From Manis javanica (lineage: Eukaryota > Chordata > Mammalia > Pholidota > Manidae), in contig NC_133156.1 in the NCBI RefSeq assembly GCF_040802235.1, positions 26,307,343-26,371,342 on the forward strand: a stretch of 64,000 nt of DNA, read 5' to 3'. The position numbers were made by a program, and so were the translations under genes. The notes beneath the pieces are model-generated. The model searched no databases. It saw only the letters and a list, made by a program, of their open reading frames with translations, and was not told where the DNA came from. Each line of letters begins with the position of its first letter. The first letter of the stretch is position 1. Of this stretch, positions 55,786-64,000 are shown in pieces.

Positions 55786-56210
55786 AGGTTGGTGTAACAG
55801 TAAAGTGCAGCCAGGGTCAGGGAGAAGCTCAAAGATCTTTTAGGTGGGCGTGCATGCTGGCTTCACTGCCGCAGGTGGGAGGAGAGCCTGCCAAGGGGAG
55901 GCTTGGTAGGTTCATGTGTGTCACAGTGCGGCAGCATTCTCCTGTTCAGATACAGGTGGGCTGCTCTGCCACGTCTTCCTACGTTGTGGCAGGAGGGTGG
56001 GCTGCTCTTGGGGGAAGCCCATGGGCACCCCAAGACCACACCGGCAGGCCTGAGGGGAGAGTTGTAAAACAGACAGCTGGCGTTGACTTTCCTGCTCTCA
56101 CTTTGCTACCTGGGATGTCTTAAAACACATGCTGCTTGTACAGCTTGGCTGAGATCCTTAGTTGGATTTCTCCCTCCATTAGAACAAGAGCCTAAGACCT
56201 TTTAGACACT
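55786..56210. other. Unassigned stretch
   Basis: No gene; slightly GC-rich. An 89-codon frame (55854-56123) has no recognisable motif. Confidence 0.4.
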
Positions 56211-56214
56211 GGGA

Positions 56215-56450
56215 TGAAGTGTTACATTGTGGTTAAGCACATGGGCTTTGTGTAAGTGGTCCTGGTTTTTAATCCAGACACTTCCACTGATTGTCTTCTT
56301 GTGCCAGTTATTTAAGCTCCTTAATCTTTCTTTATCCGTAAGTGGAGATAATAGTATCTTCTACCATAAATTTGTTGAAGATATCAAATAAGACAAGCTA
56401 TGTAAAGGATGTAGCTTAGTGCCAGGTACATAGCATGGCCTCAGATGGCA
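56215..56450 (+). repeat. MIR SINE
   Basis: A nearly complete forward MIR from 'cattgtggttaagcacatgg' to 'tagtgccaggtacatagcat'. Confidence 0.8.
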
Positions 56451-57160
56451 GCTCTTCAGATAGAAGGGAAGCAGATTTCAGCTCAATGAGAGAATGCACA
56501 TTAAGGCATTAGCATAGTGCTTGTCACCTAATAATCCCTTGGAAAGTGGTAATAACTGTTACTGATGTAATTATTTTAAATGTGAATTTAAAAGTTGTAT
56601 GACATAGAACTTCCTTATGCTTAGAGCTGTCCCCTGAATAAATCTGGATGTATTGGATTCAATCAGGCATTCATTCGTTAATTCACCTTACCAAGTACCA
56701 CTCTAGATGCTGAGGATTCAAAATTGATGAAAAGAACTGGAAGAATGTAAGTGAAGGGTGGGCAGCCAGTCAGGGGATGCTTTAGAGGAGACCCATGCAT
56801 CCTGTAAGCTGAGGCAGGACTCAGGGAGTTAGGAGCGACTCTGCCTGGTGACTTACAGACCCATGTTCTGGCGTGACTTAGCCTCGTGGAATGTCAGGGC
56901 TGATAGCTGTGATGACCTTCAGGCTCTAGAGATCACTTAGAGCAGCTCCTTGCATATATGGAGAAATCAAGGTCCTAATCCTTAGTCCAGATTCTGATAA
57001 TCTCTTTAATGCTTAAGATCCCCAAAGAATTCTGGTTAAAATGGAAAAATGCAAGAAAAGGAAAGGATGATGAACCCTGGCCAGCTTCACAGCAGCCAGC
57101 CCATCACTCCGTGCTCAGAGGTGTACTGGGCGCAAAATGTCTAACAGCCCTCTGGGCTGT
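56451..57160. other. Unassigned; ancient repeat scrap
   Basis: A head fragment of the ancient family may lie at 56650-56760 ('ggcattcattcgttaattca'). The rest is unassigned. Confidence 0.35.
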
Positions 57161-57164
57161 GGGG

Positions 57165-57300
57165 TAACTGCAGCCGAGTGGTCAAGAACCTGGGTCACAC
57201 TTTCAGGTCTCATACTTACTGAATGTGTGACCTCGGGCCGTCTTTTTAGTTCTCTGAGATTAAGTTTTCTCTCTGAAAAATGGGGGTGTAGTTATAACTT
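57165..57300 (+). repeat. MIR SINE
   Basis: 'gagtggtcaagaacctgggt', 'gaatgtgtgacctcgggccg' and 'tctctgaaaaatgggggtgt' mark a forward MIR. Confidence 0.65.
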
Positions 57301-57319
57301 ACATTTAGCTGGTAGGAAG

Positions 57320-57640
57320 AAAAACTCCCCCAAATACTGACTTGAACAAATTAGGGTTTTCTTTGTCTCACACTTGAAGTCAGTGAAGAGGCAGCCCCAG
57401 GCTGGTCTGTCAGTCAGATAATCTCACAGTCACACAGGCTCCTTCTGCCTTTCTTCTCGCCGTCCTTAGTGCATGGCTAACGTCCTTATTCGCAGTGTGT
57501 GGTCACATGGTTTCTTCAGCTCCAACTGTCACATTCCAGTTTTTTGTAGCAATGTAGAGGAAACATGGAAGGGATAACGGTCATCTGTAAGCTGAGTTAG
57601 TCTTCTTTTTAAGACTGTTTCTCAGATATGCTGCTCACAA
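57320..57640 (+). repeat. Old interspersed repeat (family not named)
   Basis: 'aacaaattagggttttcttt', 'gaggcagccccaggctggtc' and 'cacaggctccttctgccttt' match a widespread old repeat. Confidence 0.5.
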
Positions 57641-58115
57641 ACTTGGTTATATCTCATGGCCATAAATTGGCCATGTGATCAATCTTTTCTTCAAGAGATG
57701 TTGAGAAAAAGTATGTTTTGCCTGGTTACTTTGCAGCTCCTGCTAAAACTGGAGATTACTTACTAGGGAAGAAAGGGATAATGGATATTGAATAGGTGAC
57801 TCAGTTTTTGCCATGTGAGCCAAAAATATTACCTACCTTCTTAGATTTTGTGAGGATAAAATGAGATGATGCATATAAACCACACAGCTCAGTGTCCAAG
57901 CATATAGAGCTCTTCCAAGAGAACAGAAGGTGAAGGGGGGAGAGAACTGCTCTCAGTAAAATTGTCCATCTACTGTGGAGACAGACATACAGTGGAATGA
58001 CAGCAGAATAACCAGCTCTAAGACAGAATAGAATTCATTCACTTCCCAGGATCGTCTCTGCCACGGCCCTTCTTCTCTCCTGCAATCTCAGGGCAGTGGA
58101 ACAAAAATCACAAAA
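57641..58115. other. Unassigned; MIR 3' part at about 57810-57915
   Basis: A forward MIR tail is seen ('gtgaggataaaatgagatga'). The rest is unassigned. Confidence 0.45.
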
Positions 58116-58117
58116 AT

Positions 58118-58225
58118 CTGACCGTTGTTGAGCACTTCTCATTGGTCAGATCCTTTCTCATTGCTTTACATGCATGATCCCTTTTGACCTTCAGTGTAAC
58201 CCAGTGTAGGTGGGTGATATGAAGT
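58118..58225 (-). repeat. MIR SINE (reverse), left part, split by an old L1
   Basis: 'ccgttgttgagcacttctca' and 'ctttacatgcatgatccctt' belong to a reversed MIR. The rest ('aaactgaggcttttcaaggt') resumes at about 58707-58800. Confidence 0.65.
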
Positions 58226-58706
58226 AGGTACTTTGATGGGTACCTATAAGTAGGTACTTAGTTTCAGGTGTACAACATAACGATTCAATATTTGTATATA
58301 TTGAGAAATTATCAGTACAAAAGTCTAATCAACATCTGTCACCATATATAGCTACAGAATTTTTTGTTTTTGTGAAGAGAACTTTTAATATCTACTTTTG
58401 CAGCAACTTTCAAATAGGATACAGTATTACTGACTTTACTTACCGTGTTGTACATTATGTCCCCATGACTTATATATTTTATAACTGTAAGTTTGTACCT
58501 TTTGACTCTCTTCATCCAGTTCCCCCCCCCCCTCCTCTGGCAACTGCCAATCTGTTCTCTCTATCTATGATTTTGGGTGTTTTGGTCTGTTTATTTTTGG
58601 ATTTCACATATAAGTAAGATCACATGGTATTTATCTTTCTCAGTCTGACTTATTTCACTTAGTGTAATACCCTCAGGGTCCATTCCATTTATGTTGTTGC
58701 ACATGA
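58226..58706 (-). mobile_element. Old L1 3' UTR/ORF2 end (reverse), inserted in a MIR
   Basis: Antisense text such as 'gtttcaggtgtacaacataa', 'ctggcaactgccaatctgtt' and 'ctgacttatttcacttagtg' is an old L1 3' end. It begins with a C10 run region at 58520. Confidence 0.75.
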
Positions 58707-58960
58707 AACTGAGGCTTTTCAAGGTAGGTGGCTTGCCTGGTCCACAGGCTTCCTGGGGCTCGCTGGCATAGGAACCCAGGTCTGTGGGGCTGTTGTGACC
58801 TGTGTCCCCCTACAGCCCAGGCTCTGCCACTCTCGTCCCTAGGTCCACAGTTTTAACCCCTCTGGGCCACAGGTTCCTCATCAATAAAAACATTGAACTA
58901 GATGAGCTTGAAGGTAGTTTCTGGCTCTGACAATAGAGGCCTCTCTCCTATGAACTGTTA
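58707..58960. repeat. MIR remnants
   Basis: 58707-58800 is the resumed reversed MIR. 58820-58960 is a separate forward MIR-like element with 'cctctgggccacaggttcct' and 'gaactagatgagcttgaagg'. Confidence 0.5.
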
Positions 58961-59684
58961 AAGGAAATTTAAAAACACAGATAAAATCATGACTCTGAAG
59001 TACAAAAATGAGCACATATTAAAGATTTTATTGAACTCATTTAATGAAGAAATAACTGTGATGTTTCAACCAGTTTAAAGGAGAATCCAAAGAACAAGAG
59101 CATTTAGAAATCAAGTATTGAAATGAATTTGCAAATGGAGATAAAGCTACTTTTTCCACAGGGTGGGGAGGATTGTTCCCCCACTGGACAGAATTCATTT
59201 GCATGTCTCTAGACAATGATTTTGTATTACTATCAGTTATCTACAATTTAGAGAGTAAAATAGTTCCCAAAGTCAGAATCAGATATGGTGGAAGGGTGTG
59301 TTGTACACAATGCAGAATTTTATGCAGAAGCACATATTTTCCTTCAAAACCTTCAGAAGTTTTCTAGTCCAGGCAGTCTGATCCCGTTTCCTGCCCAGGC
59401 CTCAAACATGGCTATCCTCTTCACCCTGCTACTCCACAGACATTTGTTCTTCGCTGATTGGTTCTGTTCTCTTTGGGTGTAGTAAAACCAGTCGGAGGGC
59501 TGTGGCAGCAGTGGCCCTGGGAATCGGGACTTCTCAGAACATGAAAATTCCCCATCCACCTGCTTCCAGGGATTGGCTCCCATACTGGCCCAGTCACCAA
59601 ATGTTAAGAGACCTTGTATAAGTCACTTGACTTTGAGACTATCTGTAGTATTCCAGGATGCCCCACATATACTGATCTCTTCTT
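58961..59684. other. Unassigned stretch
   Basis: No gene or clear repeat. 59685-59704 is the left target duplication of the next L1. Confidence 0.45.
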
Positions 59685-59704
59685 GAGAGCTGGTTAGTTT
59701 TTTT

Positions 59705-60500
59705 TATTAATTTTTATTTTTTATTTTTTTATTAAGGTGTTATTGATATACACTCTTATGAAGGTTTCATATGAAAAAACAATGTGATTAATACATTCAC
59801 CCATATTATTGTGACCCCCTCCAATACCCCATTGCAGTGACTGTCCATCAGTGTAGTAAGATGCCACAGAGCCACTATTTACCTTCTCTGTGCTACGCTG
59901 TCTTCCCCATGATCCCCCCACACCATGTGTGCCAACTGTAATACCCCTCAATCCCCTTCTCCCTCCTTTCCCCCTCCATCCCCCACTCCTCCCCTTTGGT
60001 AACCGCTAGTCCCTTCTTGGAGTCTGTGAGTCTGCTGCTGTTTTGTTCCTTCAGTTTTGCTTGGTTGTTATACTCCACAAATGAGGGAAATCATTTCCCA
60101 CATGTCTTTCTCTACCTGGCTTATTTCACTGAGCATAATGTCTTCCAGCTCCATCCATGTTGTTGCAAATGGTAGGATTTGTTTCTTTCTTATGGCTGAA
60201 TAGTATTCCATTGTGTATATGTACCACATCTTCTTTATCCATTCATCTACTGATGGACACTTAGGTTGCTTCCTTTTCTTGGCTATTGTAAATAGTGCTG
60301 AGATAAACATATGGATGCATATGTCTTTTTGAATCTGAGAACTTGTATTCATTGGGTAAATTCCTAGGAGTGGAATTCCTGGGTCAAATGGTATTTCTAT
60401 TTTTAGTTTTTGAGGAACCTCCATATCGCTTTCCACAATGGTTGACTAGCTTACATTCCCACCAGCAGTGTAGGAGGGTTCCCCTTTCTCTGCATCCTCA
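59705..60500 (-). mobile_element. Younger L1 (copy D), 5'-truncated, with clean target duplications
   Basis: GAGAGCTGGTTAGTTT plus a T run lies on both sides (59685-59704 and 60501-60520), giving a target duplication of about 20 bp. The element holds a lineage 3' UTR of a second subtype (59705-60065), whose outer part differs from that of copies A-C, then the ORF2 C-terminus. Confidence 0.9.
60068..60436 (-). pseudogene. L1 ORF2p C-terminal fragment (122 codons, open)
   Basis: Contains '[15 protein letters not shown]', '[20 protein letters not shown]' and ends 'MISLICGV'. Only the last part of ORF2p remains; endonuclease, RT and the Cys-rich motif are absent. Confidence 0.85.
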
Positions 60501-60559
60501 GAGAGCTGGTTAGTTTTTTTTCTCTCTCTCTTTCAGATGGACATTTGGGAGGCCACATG

Positions 60560-60680
60560 ATTGAGGTGAAGTGTCCTAGGTTTAGTGTTAATATTGGTTT
60601 CTCTTTGTTTCTGTTACTAGCTGTGTGATTGTGGGCAAGTCCTCCAACTTTAGTCTGCTTATCTGTAAAATGGCAAGCTG
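60560..60680 (+). repeat. MIR SINE
   Basis: 'ctagctgtgtgattgtgggc' and 'ctgcttatctgtaaaatggc' form a clear forward MIR core. Confidence 0.7.
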
Positions 60681-60687
60681 TGGTAGG

Positions 60688-60781
60688 CTGAAAAGATGGC
60701 CCCCATAGAAAACATCTACATCAAATCCCTGGAACCTATGAATGTTACCTTATTTGGAAAAATGGTCTTTGCTGATTTAAA
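60688..60781 (+). repeat. Old medium-reiterated repeat (fragment)
   Basis: 'ggctgaaaagatggccccca', 'ccctggaacctatgaatgtt' and 'ggtctttgctgatttaa' match the family at 28826-29163 in the opposite orientation. Confidence 0.65.
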
Positions 60782-60848
60782 TGAAACAGGGACCATGGGC
60801 TTAGACAGAGTAAGGTGAGGGCCTCTGGGAAAAACAAAGCAAGATAAT
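60782..60848 (+). mobile_element. LTR U3 fragment (family B)
   Basis: About 65 bases match the early U3 of the LTR at 9274-9839 (from about 9291) with a few differences. Similarity stops near 60848 and no TATA box or polyadenylation signal follows, so this is a truncated fragment. Confidence 0.6.
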
Positions 60849-61424
60849 CCATTGTGGGATTTGCTTTGGCCAGCTGGGGGGCCCAGCCTATTTTTCGCTC
60901 CAAAAAGTGTGCTCTCGACCCTTCCTGTCCAGCCTCTGTAGAAACACATACAGAGAGCTTGGCTCACCGCCAGCATTAGAACGCGGGCTCCGCCAGGTGC
61001 GGCTTCTGTGCGTGGGCTGTGACTGTGAGGATGCGGTATGCTCCCAACAGCCCCAAGTCCAGAGGCAGGGCCTGGGGGGAAGGGCTGTGTAATAACTGGG
61101 ATCCAGTCTCGCCGAGGAGAGGCCTGGCAAACCTTAGACGGGTATCCAGTCACCTCCCAGGGAGAGCCTCGGATCCTGGCAGGTAGCAGGAGTGCTTGCC
61201 AGGTGGGGCGAGTCCTGGGTGAAGAGGGGTATTGGATTTAGAGGCCGCCAGAGGGTCTATAGCCAACAAGACCTGGCCCAAAGAACCTCAGCCTGGTGGC
61301 CTGAGGTTCTGGTTATAGTGCGACCCAGACCATTCAGGATGGTGGTCACACTGCCTCTGAAAGCAGAAGGCATCCCTGAGCTTCAGTCTACAGACCATAC
61401 AACTGAGGTTCAGCACTAGTGGGG
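60849..61424. other. Unassigned GC-rich stretch
   Basis: No gene. A 145-codon minus-strand frame (60716-61153) and smaller overlapping frames show no domain. Confidence 0.4.
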
Positions 61425-61520
61425 TGAGGATTTAATAATATGGGTAACTGCTGAACCACTGTGTCATACATTTGAAATCAATATATGATTGTATATCAAC
61501 AATATCTCAATTTTTTTAAA
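61425..61520 (+). repeat. L1 3' end
   Basis: 'actgctgaaccactgtgtca' and 'gattgtatatcaacaatatc' form the terminal motif of an old L1, followed by T- and A-rich sequence. Confidence 0.6.
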
Positions 61521-61524
61521 AGAG

Positions 61525-61645
61525 TGAGGCTCAGTGAACGTTAGTGATGAATATGGTCACACAGCTGGTAAGTGGCAGAACCGGGATACAAATTCGGCTC
61601 TCTCGGACTCCTGACTCAATGCTTTTCCTTATCACTGCATTTATT
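61525..61645 (-). repeat. MIR SINE (reverse)
   Basis: 'gtcacacagctggtaagtgg' and 'gaaccgggatacaaattcgg' are the head of a reversed MIR, well preserved. Confidence 0.7.
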
Positions 61646-62077
61646 CCAAGCACAGGAAATGCCACGTGTGGCATGATTCAAGGTAAGAGGAGGGAGCAAA
61701 GATACACTTCGCCAAACTCCTGTTGTTCAAAAGGCCCAGCCCTGTATCAGCAAATATTTTCAATTGTCTCTGCCTGCCTGCCCCTTCTAGTCCAGAGCAA
61801 GTGGACGCCAGACCCCAGACCGTTCCCTGGCAAGGATTAGTTAAAGAAATAAAGTCCCACTTCACAAGCTTTTAGATCCTATTTGCCCAGCCTTGTCAAG
61901 GATTTCCTGGGCTTAATTGCCTGCTAGCTCTGAACAGTCAGGAAGCTGCTGGTCTATGACTTTGTTTCTGCCTCTTCTTCAGGTACAATCCTGCTTCTAG
62001 ATAACCATCCCCTCCACCCCCACCCCCACCCCAGCCAGGGTTTACAGAAGGCGGCTCACTGCAGCAGGGCTCATAGT
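61646..62077. other. Unassigned; C-rich tract at 62005-62035
   Basis: A short (CCCCA)n-like run lies at 62009-62033. No gene. Confidence 0.45.
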
Positions 62078-62218
62078 GGTGAAAGAAGGGAGGAAGAAAA
62101 GAAAAGAAGGTGGGGGAGTGCTGGAGGGAGGGAGAGAGAGAAAGAAAGAACGAAAGAGTAGGAGGAAGGGAGGGAAGGAAGGAGGGAAAGAGAGACTCAT
62201 GAGGGAAAAAAGAAAAAT
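62078..62218. repeat. Purine-rich (GGAA/GA) tract
   Basis: About 140 bp of almost pure purine on the plus strand, built of GAAA, GGAA and GGGA units. Confidence 0.85.
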
Positions 62219-62219
62219 C

Positions 62220-62665
62220 CATCAATAGAAGACAGACAAACAAAACACTGTGTAACAGTTAAAATTAATGTACTAGAGCTACATATAACAATGTGAATAA
62301 ATATCAAAAATAATGTCCAATGGAAAAAGCAAACTGCAGAAAGATATTTATAGTATGACAATATTTCTAAAGTTTAAACACAAGCAAAGCAATGCTGCAG
62401 ATTGTACATTTAAACAGTCATGCATGAAAATGATATCCACTATATTTAAGATGGTGGTAAATTCCAGAGGAGAAAAAGGGAAAATAAGAAGAGATCTCTG
62501 GAATGGTTCAAATCTATTTGTAATCTTTGGCTTCTTTTTAAAAAACATATGAAGCAAAGAAGGCAAAATGTTAAGATCTGTTAAAGCTGGATTATGGGTA
62601 CATGTATGTTCATGATACACTGTTATCTTTACAATTGAAATCTATCTTTAGAAAAAACAGTTTAA
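62220..62665 (+). mobile_element. Old L1 (L1ME-like) 3' region
   Basis: 'gtccaatggaaaaagcaaac', 'gcagaaagatatttatagta', 'gcaaaatgttaagatctgtt' and 'ggattatgggtacatgtatg' are in the order of old L1 3' ends. Confidence 0.65.
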
Positions 62666-62689
62666 AAAAAAGAATGGTCGTACCCTGAG

Positions 62690-62850
62690 TATACTAAGGA
62701 ATTGAACTTTAGTCTGAAAGCAATTAAGACTAATTAAAGAAGAGTCATGATCAGACAGCCTGGTGGAGGCAGGGAGATAGCCAGAGCACAGAGTTATGAA
62801 GGCCTGGTCTAGTGCAGTAGCACAATGTGAAAAGAAAGGGGCAAGAGGCC
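62690..62850 (+). repeat. Ancient repeat fragment (middle)
   Basis: 'agagtcatgatcagacagcc' and the preceding 'gaaagcaattaagactaatt' match the middle of the ancient family. A tail to about 62850 is likely. Confidence 0.4.
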
Positions 62851-64000
62851 AGAACCCAAATCTCCCAGCAGTGCCAGACAGTGAGCGTGTTACTGAGACT
62901 AGTCCTTCCCATCCCATGCCGGACTCTGAGAAAGCCACCCTCCTCCTCACGCCATTCCAGCTGCGTACTTCCATCGGGGGCTGCCAGTCCCGGATTCCTT
63001 CCCAAGGCGGGACACAGGAATCAGGCGGGGCCAATAATGGCACCCCTCCACCAAGGCCTGTACTGATTGGTGGAAGAATGGGCACCGGCCCACCAGAGCT
63101 CCTCCAGCCAGCCAGTCCTCATCCTGGGAACCAAATAAAGGTGGAGCTTGGAGGAACTGGGTGCCAAGCTTGTGGCCACGCTCCCTGACCAAGAGAAAGG
63201 CTAGTTAGGAGTTGGAGAATGAAGCCTCCCGGCAGAGGGCCAGCGATGAGAGATTTCTAGGCCAGGATGAGTTCCCAATTCCAGGAGCCCCCGCTCCACC
63301 CTGACCTGTGTGAGTGTGAGCAGCAGGGGCCGCCACAGCTCCTTTCTGAACCACCTGTGCTGTGTGACCTTGGACGTGATCCTGGCCGCACAGCCGCCCG
63401 GTTCTCCGGCGCTCCGGAGCACTCTGTGAGCTGCCCCGTGCCGTTCAACAAACCCCTTTATTGCCTGAACGAGCTAGTGCTGGCCTCTGTGGCCTGCCCT
63501 GACCCTGGTGCCACAAGTGGTACAATCACTGTGCTCGCCAGAGAGCCCAGCAAGAGGACATTTCAAAATGGGGCTGCAGGGAGGACCGAGCCAATCAGGG
63601 CTCAGAGAATCAGGATCTCACTGCTACGGTGCTGGACTCTTGCTTCCTGAGCACAGGTCACCTCTTGCAAGAAAGAATCTCAACATAGCTGACCCCTCAC
63701 AGAACCTCTAGGCTCCTGTGGCCATTCCTGCAGTCAGCACTGGAACGACGACAAAGCCCATCCACGCCATCATGGCATTTCAACCAGAGTAACCCTGGGC
63801 AGGCAGCACGGTGGGCCTGAGACTACTAGTCTCATTTAATTAGAGGGAAGATCAATTTTGTTGACATAACATATCAAAGTCATACAGCAATTTAGCAACT
63901 GTGCCTGGAACAGGCCCCCTGATGCCAGCCCAATGCACCGAAAAGGAAGTAACACTAAAGAACTAAGCAACACATAGACTAACACTTCCGTGGTGCTAGT
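62851..64000. other. Unassigned GC-rich end of the window
   Basis: No gene could be shown. Frames of 130 codons (62796-63188) and 127 codons (63267-63650) have no recognisable domain. CCAAT and AATAAA motifs at about 63030-63140 and 63450 might belong to an old LTR, but ends could not be found. CpG is locally raised at about 63385-63420. Confidence 0.35.

Noticed and set aside
60716..61153. 145-codon minus-strand frame
   Set aside because: It runs across a MIR-flanking old repeat, an LTR fragment and GC-rich DNA, overlaps other frames and has no recognisable motif.
63030..63500. LTR with CCAAT, AATAAA and TTTATT motifs
   Set aside because: TG/CA termini, target duplication and a second copy in the window are all missing, so I did not call an LTR.
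62796..63650. 130- and 127-codon frames near the right end
   Set aside because: No domain, low-complexity composition, and no splice or promoter context that I can support.

Overview
The window is nuclear DNA of a placental mammal. It is AT-rich, carries dense L1, L2, MIR, hAT-Charlie and endogenous-retrovirus LTR remnants, and has no bacterial operons, CRISPR array, tRNA or rRNA. The youngest L1 copies have a distinctive 3' UTR (about 32683-32900, 42800-43000 and 15130-15340). From memory this resembles pangolin (Manis) L1s, and the lack of any young lineage SINE fits a pangolin better than a carnivore, ruminant or horse. The pangolin call is inference; placental mammal is firm.

I find no convincing host protein-coding exon. 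The open frames longer than about 100 codons are either retrotransposon reading frames (L1 ORF2 C-terminus at 14159-15019 and 60068-60436; L1 ORF1/ORF2 starts at 34183-34323 and 32888-33202) or chance frames in GC-rich DNA. The window is best read as intergenic or deep intronic sequence.

Layout: 1-9270 is mostly old or unassigned DNA with scattered MIR/L2 and one CpG-rich patch (4755-4930). A solo LTR lies at 9274-9839. An old plus-strand L1 (12300-15570) is split by a younger L1 (14149-15399). An old repeat family fills much of 15940-16700. A locally duplicated segment lies at 17532-17963. An old L1 ORF2 fragment covers 22505-23868. Between 26044 and 30686 there are two related solo LTRs in opposite orientation, with a third LTR of another family (29164-29667) between them. 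At 32485-36310 there is a three-layer nest: an ancient repeat, an old L1 inside it, and inside that a 2.46-kb L1 that keeps its 5' UTR and ORF1 region but lacks almost all of ORF2. A second L1-in-L1 nest lies at 42125-45150. From 45 kb on there are MIRs, L1 3' ends, several head-to-tail pieces of one ancient family (52950-55260), a hAT-Charlie derivative (55318-55785) and a young 5'-truncated L1 with clean 20-bp target-site duplications (59705-60500). The last kilobase is GC-richer and unassigned.

Nothing here forms a multi-gene system. The main interest is the HAL1-like L1 deletion derivative, the nested insertion chronology, the LTRs that share R-U5 but not U3, and the exact-copy local duplication at 17.5-18.0 kb. 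Repeat names come from recognising consensus motifs by eye, so boundaries are usually good to 10-50 bp only.
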